DNA of 64,000 bases from Vreelandella lionensis (GTDB lineage: Bacteria > Pseudomonadota > Gammaproteobacteria > Pseudomonadales > Halomonadaceae), in NCBI RefSeq assembly GCF_002087295.1, contig NZ_MWVI01000100.1, forward strand, positions 62,001 through 126,000. The letters are read 5' to 3'. This document shows, one piece after another, positions 9,083 to 18,946 of this stretch. Every line of letters starts with the position of its first letter. The stretch's first letter is position 1. The position numbers and the translations under genes were made by a program. The notes beneath the pieces were generated by a model. The model had not been told where the DNA came from, made no database searches, and was given only the letters and a program-made list of their open reading frames with translations.

Positions 9083-11546
9083 CTAATGTAGAATCCGTTG
9101 ATCACCCGGCAGCGTATCAATATGCAGCGGCGCAAAATGGGGCGGCTTATTGCCCGGAAAATCAAGGCTTGCCCAGGGTCCTGCCAGCACCGGCGCTCCG
9201 CATAGCCACGCCACCAGCGCCTGCCGGAAGCCCGCTAAAAAGCTCTCACGCTCGGGGGTTTCGCCCATTAAAAACGAGAAGCCTGCGTACATGCCAGCCG
9301 CATACTCCTGCCAACCGGAGTAGTGATCCGCCGCTAATTGGTAGGCGCGGTCGAGCACCAGCAAACGCCTGCTTGTCGAGCCAGCCTAGCTGCCGTGCCG
9401 CAATAGCGAGATCCACGAGCTGGGCAATGTCCCAGGCGGCCATGTCGACATCGTTACAGCCATCTTCGTTGGTACTGACACGGCGCAGGCGTAGCAGGTG
9501 GTGGCGCTCTTCTTCGCCGCAGTCGCCGGATTCCAAAATGGCGATTTCGGACGCCAACCGCTCCGGATTCAGCGTGTAGGGCGCGTAGTTGATCTGGTAC
9601 TCCTGGCGGTCACCCGACTCCAGCATGAAGGTTAAAAACTCCTGCATATCGTCGGCGCTGGTGAGGTGGTAGTGGCTCTCTACCCATTCGCGAATATCGG
9701 CGCACTCACGAAGGCTTTCCAACTGCGGCTCGCTCCACACCGCACTGTTCAGCGGCCCCACCAACGACATCGCCGTAAAATGGCTCAGAGTGGGCCGTTC
9801 GCCAGGCTCGCACCAGGCATCCGGCCGCCAATCCAACCAGTGGAACAAGCTGCCTGGGTCTTCCAGGTGCCAAGCAATCTCGTTAATCAGCGAATCGTGC
9901 TCCGGCTCCGGCAGGCAGCTCTCCCAGGCAAACCAGGCTTCTAGCAGACGCTTGGGAGTCGCATAAAAACGGCATAGGCAGCTCCGTAGGGCGCTGGCGT
10001 GCTGCATGAGCGGTTCGCGCTCGAATAGGCCGCTATCGAGGGCCATGTGCAGGTAGAAGGCAAACTTCTCGGCCATGTGAATCGTGGCGGCGTGGCGGCT
10101 CACCCCTTTCACCGCATTGCGCTGTTTTAGCTCATCAGGGGTCGGCTGGCCAAAGCGCGTTTGCGACGGAGGCAGCACGCCGTGAACGGCATCCGCCGCT
10201 AGCTGGTTGAGGTGGTGGGCCTGGGCGGGTAGCCAATAGCGCGCCAGCACTTGATGGCCTTCATCCGCATGCAGGCCAAGTGAATCCTGTAGGTAGACAG
10301 CGGCATCAGCGCGGCGCTGCTCGGCAATCGGGGCCGAGGGATTGAGCTGACGCAGCATGACATCCGGCTCGCGTACGCCAGCCAGGGCGAGCAGCCAATG
10401 GTGCGGCGTGTTGCGCCACGCTTTGATACGCGTACGCGAGGCTTGGCGAGTCGGCTCGTCCAGTAACGCACCCAGCGAGTGCTTCCAGGGGCTATGGGCA
10501 GCGTGCATTAACAGCTTGTGGCGGGCGCTGGGTGTCATCCCCCGGCGATCAACGCCCTCGAACAGGCTTTGCCCGCGCATGTAGGCTTTCAGTACTGCGT
10601 GCCAGTCGTGGTAACGACGACCCACGAGGTCAGCCGCATGGGCCGCTAGGTCGTCCGCTTCCGCCTGGCTTAGCCAGCCGCAGCAAGCACCAGCCCAGGC
10701 GAGCTCTACTAACCGCAGCCAATCCCAGGCGGCCCACTCCAACGGCTCGCCCTGATTGACGAACGCAGTGAGCACGGGCGCGTAGGGAGCATCGTTCACC
10801 GCACCCCGCTGCCACTCTTGGCGCTGGGCACGATCCATGGTCAGCAGTTCGCGGGCTTCAATATCCCAGCGCTGGCGCTCACCCTGGGCACTTAGCCATA
10901 GCATCACTTCTAATAGCTGCTCGCGGTCATACACTTGCCAGATGTGCCCTAACCACTCGCTGGCATCGGGCCAGTCGGCGGCGCTAGCCGGGTAGCTCAC
11001 CACTGGGCGAAACAGCGCGCCCAACCGCCAAGGCTGAGCTTCTGGGGCTTGCGGCCATAGCGAAGCCGGTGCAGGGCGTTGCGCTAGCTCAGTATCCAGG
11101 GTTTGCCATGTGATACCTTCACCTTCACTCTCTAGATCCGCCAGCGCTTGGCAGGCGTCGATAAAACGGTCATCTGCGCCAGTTTCCCAACCTTTGGCCC
11201 CCAGCGCGCGACGTAGATCCGACAGCCACCCTCGCTGATCGCTGTAGTCAGAAGTGATGCGCCGTGTTAAGTGGTGTGCCCAGTTCGTCGCCTGAGCCTG
11301 GCTTAGCCACCCCGCCGCCCCGGCGAGAGCTGCCCACTCCAGCGCGCCCAACAGCTGATCGGCGCTGCCTGACGGTGCGCCGAGTGCAAAAAACAGCTGG
11401 TCTGCCAACGCGCCACGATCTGTAATACCCAGTTCTAGCAGGCGTTGCTCCGCCGCGACCGCATCCACCGCCAGTGGGTGCGGTGTAAAAGCCCAATCAC
11501 ACAGCACCAGCTGTTGAGCCCACCAGGCATTTAGTGCGTCGACCAA
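9083..11546 (-). CDS. Large DUF1266-type protein with repeated modules (frameshifted)
   Basis: This is a soluble protein of about 820 residues, rich in Trp and Leu. Three related blocks recur: a helix ending GWLSQAQATNWAHH or GWLSQAEADDLAAH, then a Tyr/Trp segment such as HDWHAVLKAYMRGQSLF, and near the C-terminus GWLDKQA with SGWQEYAAGMYAGFSF. This W-x(n)-Y-x-x-G pattern resembles DUF1266 (E. coli YbeR/YbeU group), whose function is unknown. The start is TTG at 11546, supported by GAGGTG upstream. The frame breaks at the A-run 9363-9365 (one extra base), after which the last 93 residues continue in another frame. No signal peptide is seen. Confidence 0.62.
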
Positions 11547-11671
11547 AAGACACCTCGAAGAAACAGAAAGCGATCAATGAAAGCCATAACCAACCAGAGC
11601 AGCCCAACGAGGCCGCCAAAAGCGGCATAGTGTAACGGAATCAGCGGCTAAGACCGATAGCAGCCGCACAA

Positions 11672-11704
11672 AACAGCGCTGCCCGGCACAAAGGCCGGGC
11701 AGCG
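11672..11704 (-). terminator. Rho-independent terminator of the GlsB-type gene
   Basis: An 11-bp GC-rich stem (11677-11687 with 11694-11704) with a 6-base loop is followed, on the minus strand, by a short T-run. It lies 24 bases after the stop of the small membrane-protein gene. The stretch between here and the TTG at 11546 holds a 40-codon hydrophobic reading frame without a convincing start. Confidence 0.75.
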
Positions 11705-11727
11705 ATTACCGCAAAGAGCAGCGTGCG

Positions 11728-11971
11728 CTAAGCGCTTTTGACTTTACTAATGACCCATAGCAAGACCACCGCCCCCACGGTTGCCGTGACCAGCGAGCCG
11801 ATAAAGCCACCCGCCTGTAAACCCAGCAAACTAAATAAGAAGCCCCCGACGAGCGCGCCAACCACACCCACGCCGATGTTGCCTAAAATACCAAAACCAC
11901 CGCCACGCATGATGTTTGCCAGCAATCCAGCCAGCTAAACCACCAATAATTAACCATGCTATAAAGCTCAT
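11728..11971 (-). CDS. GlsB/YeaQ/YmgE-family stress membrane protein (frameshifted)
   Basis: The family is small (about 80 residues), with three membrane helices and glycine-rich spacing. The N-terminal MSFIAWLIIGGLAGWIAGK starts at the ATG at 11971, with an AGGAGG ribosome site 6 bases upstream. The rest (IMRGGGFGILGNIGVG through VVLLWVISKVKS) is in a different frame. One extra base at about 11909-11911, between the Lys codon and the Ile-Met-Arg codons, explains the break. These transglycosylase-associated proteins are induced by stress; their biochemical role is unclear. A terminator follows the stop. Confidence 0.85.
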
Positions 11972-12100
11972 ACAACCTCCTTGGTTTCACTCAGCTTGGG
12001 GTTTTACCTTCAACCTATCCTTCCACCTATGCTTGTCCTACCATAGCACACGGCGCTACTGTTCTGCCCATTTGTTGCCTTTTCCCACAAGGATCCTCTT

Positions 12101-12970
12101 ATGATTCCCGACTCCCTTAAACAGCTACTTAGCCACGTTGATGGTCATCAACGGGTCACCTGGGAGGGGCGTGACGTCGCGCTCTTCAACATGGTCTGGG
12201 GGGAAATGGCGATCAGCCTGCAGGGCGCGCAGGTACTGCACTTTCAGCCCGCCGATGACACCGACTGGCTATGGGTGACGCCAACGCCGCAGGCGCTGCC
12301 GGGCGCGATCCGTGGCGGCATTCCGCTCTGCTGGCCCTGGTTTGCCGACGAGCGCTACGCCGATGAGAGCCCTGAGCGTACCGGCCCCTTCCACGGGCTT
12401 GCCCGCCACGCCATGTGGCGCCTGGACGCCGTTGACGACCACGCCGAAGGCATCGAAGTGCACCTCTCGCCGGAAGAGCGCCTACATAGCCAGCTCACCG
12501 CCCGCGTGGTCATTCAAGCCAACGCCCAGCGGCTAAACGTTGAGATCATCAGCGAAAACATTGGCGATGCTCCGATCAAAACTAGCGGCGCACTGCATAC
12601 CTACCTGGCCGTTAATGAGGTGCATCAATGCCGCTTAGAAGGCCTCGCGGGTGCACGCTATTTGGATAAGCTGCGTGACTTTGCTGAATCTGAGCAACAG
12701 GGCACGCTGGCGATTCGTGGCCCAGTCGACCGTATTTATCATACCAATGAAGCGGTGCTGCTCAACGACGGTCAGCGCACGCTGCGCATCGGCAAGCAGT
12801 CCAGCGACTCAACGGTGGTCTGGCACCCGGATAGCGATCTGCCCAGCGACACGCCCGCCGACGCCGCCAAACACTTTTTATGCGTCGAGGCCGCCAATAC
12901 TCGACTTGATCCGGTTTGGTTGGTACCCGGGGCGCAGCACCTGCTAGGGACGACAATAAGCCGCGGTTAA
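12101..12970 (+). CDS. D-hexose-6-phosphate mutarotase (YeaD-type)
   Basis: This is an aldose-1-epimerase-fold protein of 289 residues with the YeaD signature: RGGIPLCWPWFA near residue 70, GPFHGLARHAMW with a catalytic His, SGALHTYLAV near residue 168 with a second His, and a late Glu in HFLCVEAANT. It interconverts alpha and beta anomers of glucose-6-phosphate and related hexose phosphates in the cytoplasm. AAGGA precedes the ATG. In pseudomonads this gene sits in the glucose-uptake operon; here it lies about 3.6 kb from the gts cluster and on the opposite strand. Confidence 0.9.
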   Translation: MIPDSLKQLLSHVDGHQRVTWEGRDVALFNMVWGEMAISLQGAQVLHFQPADDTDWLWVTPTPQALPGAIRGGIPLCWPWFADERYADESPERTGPFHGLARHAMWRLDAVDDHAEGIEVHLSPEERLHSQLTARVVIQANAQRLNVEIISENIGDAPIKTSGALHTYLAVNEVHQCRLEGLAGARYLDKLRDFAESEQQGTLAIRGPVDRIYHTNEAVLLNDGQRTLRIGKQSSDSTVVWHPDSDLPSDTPADAAKHFLCVEAANTRLDPVWLVPGAQHLLGTTISRG

Positions 12971-13031
12971 TGATCGGTTCATCAAGGATTTGCTATGATC
13001 AGGCCATGGATATCCCCCCAAAGGAGAGACG

Positions 13032-13223
13032 ATGGATCCACAGCAATGGCTGGAAGCAGCCACGCTTGCCTTTAACCTGATCGGCATGGTGGTGTGCTTG
13101 GTTGGCTTAACGCTTGCGCAAAAAATGCAGCGCCGCTGGCCCGGCTATAGCCTCGCGGTCGTCGGTTTTATCATTGCGACCCTGCCCATGCTCTCCCAGC
13201 TTGTCTTGATGTGGCAGCGCTAA
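13032..13223 (+). CDS. Small hypothetical membrane protein
   Basis: The 63-residue protein has two predicted membrane helices (about 13-30 and 40-60) joined by a basic turn (QKMQRRWPGY). It has a very good AAAGGAG ribosome site 6-8 bases before the ATG. It precedes the ycjX-like gene by 49 bases on the same strand, so the two may be cotranscribed. No family is recognised. Confidence 0.65.
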   Translation: MDPQQWLEAATLAFNLIGMVVCLVGLTLAQKMQRRWPGYSLAVVGFIIATLPMLSQLVLMWQR

Positions 13224-13272
13224 CGCTCGACCAACTCGCCAAGATGCCCCACCCGATGAAGGAAGCGACAGG

Positions 13273-14661
13273 ATGCGCCAGCCGTTAAGCCGCGAATTGA
13301 GCAACATGTTAGAGCGAAGCCGAGACCGGCAGCTGCGGCTGGCGGTGACAGGCCTTTCGCAAGCGGGTAAAACGGCGTTTTTAACCTCGCTGGTGAACCA
13401 ACTACGCCATGCAGGCGTAGAAGCACAGTTAGACCTGTTACCGGTTGCCCGTGAAGGCCGACTGCTAGGCGCGCAGCGTTTAAATCAGCCGGACTTAGGC
13501 GTACCACGCTTCCCCTATGACCCTGGCATGGCATCGCTGAGAGACGTACCGCCGCGCTGGCCCGAGCCCACCCGCGGCATTAGCGAGCTGCGTTTACAGC
13601 TGCGCTACCGCCCTGCCCAGCAGGGCTGGTTCACGCCGGATATCGCTCACTTGACGCTGGATCTGTTCGATTACCCCGGCGAATGGCTGCTGGATTTGCC
13701 GCTGCTGCAGCACGACTTCTATAGCTGGAGCCAGAGCCAAGCCCAGCACGAAGGCCCACACCGCCGGGCACTGTTTAGCGAATGGCTGGCCGAGGCAGAG
13801 CAGCTAGACCCTACGGCAGAAGCCGATGAAGCACAGCTCGCCACGCTGGCCGAGGCCTACGCATTGGGCCTGCGTCGCGCCAAGCAGGCGGGCTTTTCTG
13901 ACCTGCAGCCAGGGCGTTTTTTGCTGCCCGGCGAGCTGGATGGCGCACCGGTGCTGCAGTTCTTCCCGCTGCCCGGATTAGATACTCCCAAAGAAACCCT
14001 CGACACCCTGCCCGAATCGAGCCTCTACGCCACCCTGGCGGCGCGTTTTCGCTACTATCAGCAGCAGGTGGTGCGCCCCTTCTACCGCGACCACTTCCGC
14101 CGCTTTGACCGCCAGATTGTACTGGTGGACGTGCTGGGCGCGCTCAACGCCGGGCCGGAGCGTTTCGAGGATCTTTCCCGCGCGCTACAACAGCTGATGA
14201 AGAGCTTTGATTACGGCAAGCGCAGCCTGCTGACCCGCCTGTTCGCTCCTAAAATTGACCGCCTCGCTATTGCCGCTACCAAAGCGGACCACGTGACGCC
14301 CGACCAGCACACCCACGTGGTGCAGCTGTTAGAAGCGCTGCTGGCGGAGCCATTGAAAGACTTACGCTTTGCCGATATCCCGGTGAAAGCGCTGTCGCTG
14401 GCGGCCATTCGCGCCACCGAGGCCCGCGAAGTGCTTCATGATGGCAAGCGAACGCCAGCGCTGAAAGGCACCACGTTAGAAGGTGAAGACGTGCTGGTGT
14501 ACCCCGGCGATGTGCCCAGCCGCCTGCCCAAAGCCGATTTTTGGCAGCAGCAAGGGTTTGATTTCCCCAGTTTCCGCCCGGTGCCCGCCGATAGCGAGGC
14601 ACTGCCCCACATCCGTATGGACGCCGCGATTGACTGGCTGATTGGAGACAAACTGACATGA
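13273..14661 (+). CDS. ycjX: YcjX-family P-loop GTPase-like protein
   Basis: The 462-residue protein matches the YcjX family: P-loop GLSQAGKT at 27-34, the family motif LTLDLFDYPGEWLLDLPLL near residues 119-137, and VLVDVLGALNAG in the C-terminal half. These are stress-linked cytoplasmic ATP/GTP-binding proteins, found in the phage-shock (psp) regulon in enterobacteria. The stop overlaps the start of the ycjF-like gene by four bases (ATGA), so the two are translationally coupled. No psp genes are present here. GGAAG-type sequences lie upstream of the ATG. Confidence 0.9.
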   Translation: MRQPLSRELSNMLERSRDRQLRLAVTGLSQAGKTAFLTSLVNQLRHAGVEAQLDLLPVAREGRLLGAQRLNQPDLGVPRFPYDPGMASLRDVPPRWPEPTRGISELRLQLRYRPAQQGWFTPDIAHLTLDLFDYPGEWLLDLPLLQHDFYSWSQSQAQHEGPHRRALFSEWLAEAEQLDPTAEADEAQLATLAEAYALGLRRAKQAGFSDLQPGRFLLPGELDGAPVLQFFPLPGLDTPKETLDTLPESSLYATLAARFRYYQQQVVRPFYRDHFRRFDRQIVLVDVLGALNAGPERFEDLSRALQQLMKSFDYGKRSLLTRLFAPKIDRLAIAATKADHVTPDQHTHVVQLLEALLAEPLKDLRFADIPVKALSLAAIRATEAREVLHDGKRTPALKGTTLEGEDVLVYPGDVPSRLPKADFWQQQGFDFPSFRPVPADSEALPHIRMDAAIDWLIGDKLT

Positions 14662-15695
14662 GCAACCCTCAGCCTCGCCGCGACTTCCACACCGAAGCGC
14701 CGCCCGAGCCTACCCAGGAAACCCTGCGCCAGCATGAACGCTTTGCGGCGACTGAATCACACCAACCGCTGGCGACCCAAGCCGAGCTAAAAGCGCTGCC
14801 GGAAGAGACCCTTGGCGCGCCCCGCAAACGCCGCTGGGGGCTGATGTTTGCCTTGGCAGGCGGTGCCACACTCGGCACGGTAGAGCTGGCAACCGGAATT
14901 CCTGATGCGCTGTCCCAGTCCCAGTGGATGGCGATGGCATGGCAGCTGTTTGGGATTAGCCTGATTGGCTTGGGCGGCGTATCGCTTCTCAAGGAGCTGG
15001 GCCGTTTGCGGCGCTTAAAGCGGCACGATCAGCTACGGGCCAACCTAGCTGAGCTTCCCCAGCGCTCCAGCAAACAAGCCCAGGCGATGGCCGTTCAATT
15101 AAAACAGCAGCTTGCACTGAGCAACGACGACCCGCACTGGCTGGCCTTTCAGCGAGCGTGCCAACCGCACCATAGCGGTGAAGAGATTCAAACCCTGCTG
15201 CGCTACCACCTGCTAGCCCCCCGTGATCGGGAAGCTCAGCGGTTGATTACGCGCATGTCGGGGGAAACCGCCATCATGGTGGCGGTTTCCCCGCTAACCC
15301 TGGTGGATATGGCACTGGTGGCGTGGCGCAGCCTTGCCATGGTGGATAGGCTAAGCCGCCTGTACGGCCTGGAACTTGGCTACGCCAGCCGCCTGCGGCT
15401 ATTTCGCCACGTGCTGCATAACATGGCGTTTGCAGGCGCCAGCGAACTGGCTACCGATGCCAGCATGGACATGCTCTCGCTGGACTTGGCAGGCCGCCTT
15501 TCGGCAAGAGCCGGCCAAGGCTTAGCAACGGGGCTGCTGAGCGCCCGCCTCGGTATGCGCGCTCAGCGACTGTGCCGCCCGGTGGCGTTTACACCAGAAG
15601 AGCAGCCCAAACTAGCCGATCTTCGCCAAGACCTCTGGCGGCAGATCAAGCGGCTTGATAAAGAGCCCGCCCCCGCCGCACGCAACAGCGATTAA
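14658..15695 (+). CDS. ycjF: YcjF-family membrane protein (DUF697, TIGR01620)
   Basis: The 345-residue inner-membrane partner of YcjX. The N-terminal 50 residues are polar and proline-rich. Two membrane helices follow (about residues 55-72 and 87-107), then a soluble helical region. The conserved DUF697 core contains MSGETAIMVAVSPLTLVDMALVAW and YASRLRLFRHVLHNMAF. The start overlaps the ycjX stop. The gene converges with the gtsD end at 15714, leaving only 18 bases between the two stops. Confidence 0.9.
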   Translation: MSNPQPRRDFHTEAPPEPTQETLRQHERFAATESHQPLATQAELKALPEETLGAPRKRRWGLMFALAGGATLGTVELATGIPDALSQSQWMAMAWQLFGISLIGLGGVSLLKELGRLRRLKRHDQLRANLAELPQRSSKQAQAMAVQLKQQLALSNDDPHWLAFQRACQPHHSGEEIQTLLRYHLLAPRDREAQRLITRMSGETAIMVAVSPLTLVDMALVAWRSLAMVDRLSRLYGLELGYASRLRLFRHVLHNMAFAGASELATDASMDMLSLDLAGRLSARAGQGLATGLLSARLGMRAQRLCRPVAFTPEEQPKLADLRQDLWRQIKRLDKEPAPAARNSD

Positions 15696-15713
15696 TACCG
15701 CTCACCCAGCGGC

Positions 15714-16835
15714 TCAAGCCAGCCGCTGCTCGGTTTCAGCATCGAACAGCACCGCCCGGGACATATCGACCCTCAGCGCCAAGCGCTCACCGGGCGACCC
15801 CTCACACTTCGGCCCAACCCGCGCGGTAATCTCCTGCTCGCCCAGCGGCAGGCGCAGCAGAATATCGGCACCGGTCGGCTCCACCACGCTCACCTTGGCT
15901 TCCAGCACGTGCCTTGGGCCTGCGCGCTGTGCCGCACATCCTCTTCGCTGAAATGTTCAGGCCGCAGGCCGAGAATCACCGGCTTGTCGAGCTGCTCCAC
16001 CAGCCCTGCCGTATGGCGGGCCGTTTGGCCACGGCAGCAGTAGATCGACTTCATCGGGGGTGGCAATGCGCAGTGCATAGCCATCGCCGTCGGCTTCCAG
16101 CGTAGCGCGGATGAAGTTCATCGACGGTGAGCCCATAAAGCCTGCTACGAACATATCCACCGGGTTGTTATAGACTTCATCAGGGCTGCCTAACTGCAGA
16201 ATATGGCCATCACGCATCACCGCGATGCAGTCTGCCAAAGTCATGGCTTCTACTTGGTCGTGGGTAACGTAGACGATGGTGGTGCCTAAACGCGGGTGGA
16301 GCTTTTTGATCTCGGTGCGCATATCTACGCGCAGCTTGGCGTCCAGGTTCGAGAGCGGCTCGTCGAACAGATAGACCTTAGGCTCCCGCGCTAGGGCGCG
16401 GCCCATGGCCACCCGCTGGCGCTTGCCGCCGGAGAGCTGGGCGGGCTTGCGTTCTAACAGGTGGGAGATTTGCAGCAGATCGGCCACCCGCTCCACGGCG
16501 GCTTCCCGCTCGGCCTTGGGCACTTTGCGCATCTCTAGGCCGAAGCTGATGTTGTGGCGCACGGTCATGCTGGGGTACAGGGCGTAGGACTGGAACACCA
16601 TGGCAATATCGCGCTCGGCGGGGGTGCGCCAGGTGACGTCTTTACCGTCGATATAGATATTGCCGCTGGTGACCGGCTCAAGGCCTGCGATGGCGTTCAT
16701 CAGCGTGGATTTACCACAGCCGGATGGCCCCACCAGAATCAAAAACTCGCCGGAATCGATGGAGATGCTGACATCTTTCAGCACCCGCTCGCTGCCAAAC
16801 TCTTTGCGTACGTTGTGAATCTCTAACGCTGCCAT
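15714..16835 (-). CDS. gtsD: Sugar ABC transporter ATP-binding protein, MalK/UgpC type (two frameshifts)
   Basis: This is the ATPase of a carbohydrate ABC importer. Walker A GPSGCGKS, the signature LSGGKRQRVAMGRAL (Lys where Gln is usual) and Walker B VYLFDEPLSNLDAKLR are intact. The C-terminal TOBE regulatory domain is spread over three frames. The first switch is at about 16015-16045 (after DEVDLLLPWPNG), and the second at about 15905 (after RHSAQAQG, before VLEAKVSVVEPTG). Joined, it is about 373 residues, the usual length. The ATG at 16835 follows AGGA. It is the last gene of the gtsABCD-like operon. Confidence 0.85.
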
Positions 16836-17064
16836 TATCAAAATCCTGTTCTAAGGGAGCTGGCAAGACACGCATTGGCACCGGTCAGATCACCCCTTGG
16901 CGGGGGCGCTGTAAACCCTTCCCTGGGCGCTACTTTCGCCGTCTGACCGCCATGGATGGCGGGAATGCCGGAATTGTCAGGAACATTTTGCGGCCTTGGC
17001 GAAAGCCCCCCCGCTACGGGGAGATGCTGACCTCTACCTGCGACTGCCATGCACCTAGTTGTTA
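16836..17064 (-). promoter_or_regulatory. Intercistronic region with hairpins between gtsC and gtsD
   Basis: This 229-base gap is long for an operon. It contains at least two compact hairpins: a 6-bp GC stem around the repeat CCGCCA/TGGCGG near 16958-16973, and a CCCCG/CGGGG stem near 17007-17019. They could stabilise or partly terminate the upstream message and so set the gtsABC to gtsD ratio. No gene is seen here. Confidence 0.35.
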
Positions 17065-17941
17065 TTAGCCCTTTACGGAGCCTGCCGTCAGCCCACGTAC
17101 GAAGTATTTACCCGCCAGCACGTACACCACCAGGGTGGGCAGCGCGGCAATCATGGCGGCGGCCATATCGGCGTTGTATTCGCGCACGCCGGTGGAGGTG
17201 TTCACCAAATTATTGAGCGCCACGGTAACCGGCTGGGTGTCGTGTGCCGAGAACGCCACGCCGAATAGGAAGTCGTTCCAGATTTGGGTGAACTGCCAAA
17301 TCACCGAGACCACGATGATAGGGGCGGACACCGGCAGCAGGATGCGCCAGAAAATACGGAAGAACCCGGCACCATCCAGCTTGGCCGCCGACACCAGCTC
17401 GTTGGGAATGCCCACGTAGAAGTTGCGGAAAAATAGCGTGGTAAAGGCGATACCAAACACCACGTGCACCAGGATCAGCCCCGCCCGCGAGCTGGAAAGC
17501 CCCAGCCAGCCCAGGGTTTGCGCCATGGGCAGCAGTACGACCTGAAACGGAATAAAGCAGCCAAACAGCATCAGCGCAAACACCAGCTCGGAGCCTTTGA
17601 AGCGCCATTTGGTCAGGGCGTAGCCGTTCAGCGCTCCTACGGCGGTGGAGATCAGCACCGCAGGAATGACGATAGCAAAGGAGTTCCAGAAATAACCGCC
17701 CACGCCTTCGCAGCGCATGCCGGTGCAGGCTTCGCCCCAGGCTTTTGTCCAGGGGGCCAGCGTTGGGTTTTGCGGTAACGACAGCAGCGTACCGGCGCTG
17801 ATTTCGCTCGTGGTTTAATGGAGGTCATCAGCATGACCACCAGCGGCAGCACGTAGAACAGCGCGGCGATGACCAGCACCGCGTACAGCACGCCCCGCCA
17901 CAACTTGGCCGCAGGCGTTTGCGACGAATCACATTAGCCAT
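17065..17941 (-). CDS. gtsC: Sugar ABC transporter permease, MalG type (two frameshifts)
   Basis: This is an inner-membrane permease with the MalG-type EAA loop (VSAAKLDGAGFFRIFWRILLP) and the C-terminus FVRGLTAGSVKG, about 290 residues when joined. The ATG at 17941 overlaps the gtsB stop. The frame changes at about 17905-17912 (one base missing before KLWRGVLYAVLV) and again in the T-run 17814-17816, where the expected SIKTTSEISAG is broken. Both are one-base losses. With GtsB it forms the membrane channel. The sugar is probably glucose or mannose, judged from the binding protein. Confidence 0.85.
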
Positions 17942-18848
17942 GTTTGCGGCTCCTTAGTTCGGAGTAGAGGTAAGGAATCAGGATGGCCAGCACACCGCCG
18001 AGCATCAGCATGGCACTGGCAGAGCCCAGGCCGATTTGCGCGCGGTTAAAGGCGTGGGTGTACATAAAGGTGGCGGGCAGGTCCGTTGCATAACCCGGCC
18101 CGCCGCCGGTAAGTGCCACTACCAAGTCAAAACTCTTGATCGCAATGTGGGCGAGAATCATCACCGCGCTGAATACCACCGGGCGGAGGCAGGGCATGAC
18201 CACCCGCCAGTAGATGCGCGGCAGGCTCGCGCCATCAAGCTGGGCAGCTTTGATAATGCTATCGTCGATACCGCGCAGACCGGCGAGAAAGAGCGCCATT
18301 ACGAAGCCAGAGGCCTGCCAAACGGCGGCGATCACCAAGGTATACACCGCCATATCCGGGTCAACGATCCAGTCGAACTCAAACGACTCGAAACCCCAGC
18401 TGCGCACCATGGCCTGAATGCCTAGCTGCGGGTTCAGCAGCCACTTCCACACGACCCCCGTGACGATGAACGACAGCGCCATGGGGTAGAGATACACCGT
18501 GCGTAGCGCGCCCTCCTGACGAATCTTTTGATCCAACAGCATCGCCAGCAGCGCACCCAGCACTAAGCAGATCACGATAAACAGCGTGCCAAAGATCATC
18601 AGGTTGGTAGAGGCCACCCACCAGCGCTCGTTAGCCATCAGCCGCGCATACTGGCCAAACCCGACAAAATCGTAGCTGGGCAGCATGCGCGAGCTGGTGA
18701 GTGATAGAACAAAGGTCCACAGCATAAAGCCGTAAACAAAAAACGGAGACACCGCCACCGAGGGTGCCAGCACTAGCCTTGGCAGCCAGGCCTGCAGCCG
18801 ACCAGAGGCCGTTGGCCGCAACGCGGTGCGCGTTGGGGTTTCGCTCAT
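17934..18848 (-). CDS. gtsB: Sugar ABC transporter permease, MalF type
   Basis: This intact 304-residue permease has six membrane helices, the EAA loop IIKAAQLDGASLPRIYWRVV near residues 203-222, and the motif LTGGGPGYATD typical of MalF-type sugar permeases. The ATG at 18848 is preferred over an upstream in-frame start at 18869 because GAGGAA lies just before it. Its stop overlaps the gtsC start. The high similarity I recall to pseudomonad GtsB supports a glucose transporter. Confidence 0.88.
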   Translation of the reverse strand: MSETPTRTALRPTASGRLQAWLPRLVLAPSVAVSPFFVYGFMLWTFVLSLTSSRMLPSYDFVGFGQYARLMANERWWVASTNLMIFGTLFIVICLVLGALLAMLLDQKIRQEGALRTVYLYPMALSFIVTGVVWKWLLNPQLGIQAMVRSWGFESFEFDWIVDPDMAVYTLVIAAVWQASGFVMALFLAGLRGIDDSIIKAAQLDGASLPRIYWRVVMPCLRPVVFSAVMILAHIAIKSFDLVVALTGGGPGYATDLPATFMYTHAFNRAQIGLGSASAMLMLGGVLAILIPYLYSELRSRKHG

Positions 18849-18946
18849 GGGGAATTCCTCACCAGTCAACCGCTAGCGCCGCCGTTGCGGCGGCGCTGGT
18901 TACGTACGTTCAGCGCGTGCTTGCGCTCTTGCCAACAGTGCCGCGC

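Noticed and set aside
11533..11650. 40-codon hydrophobic minus-strand frame just before the DUF1266 gene
   Set aside because: It looks like a membrane segment but has an upstream stop and no acceptable start codon with a ribosome site, so it was not called as a gene.
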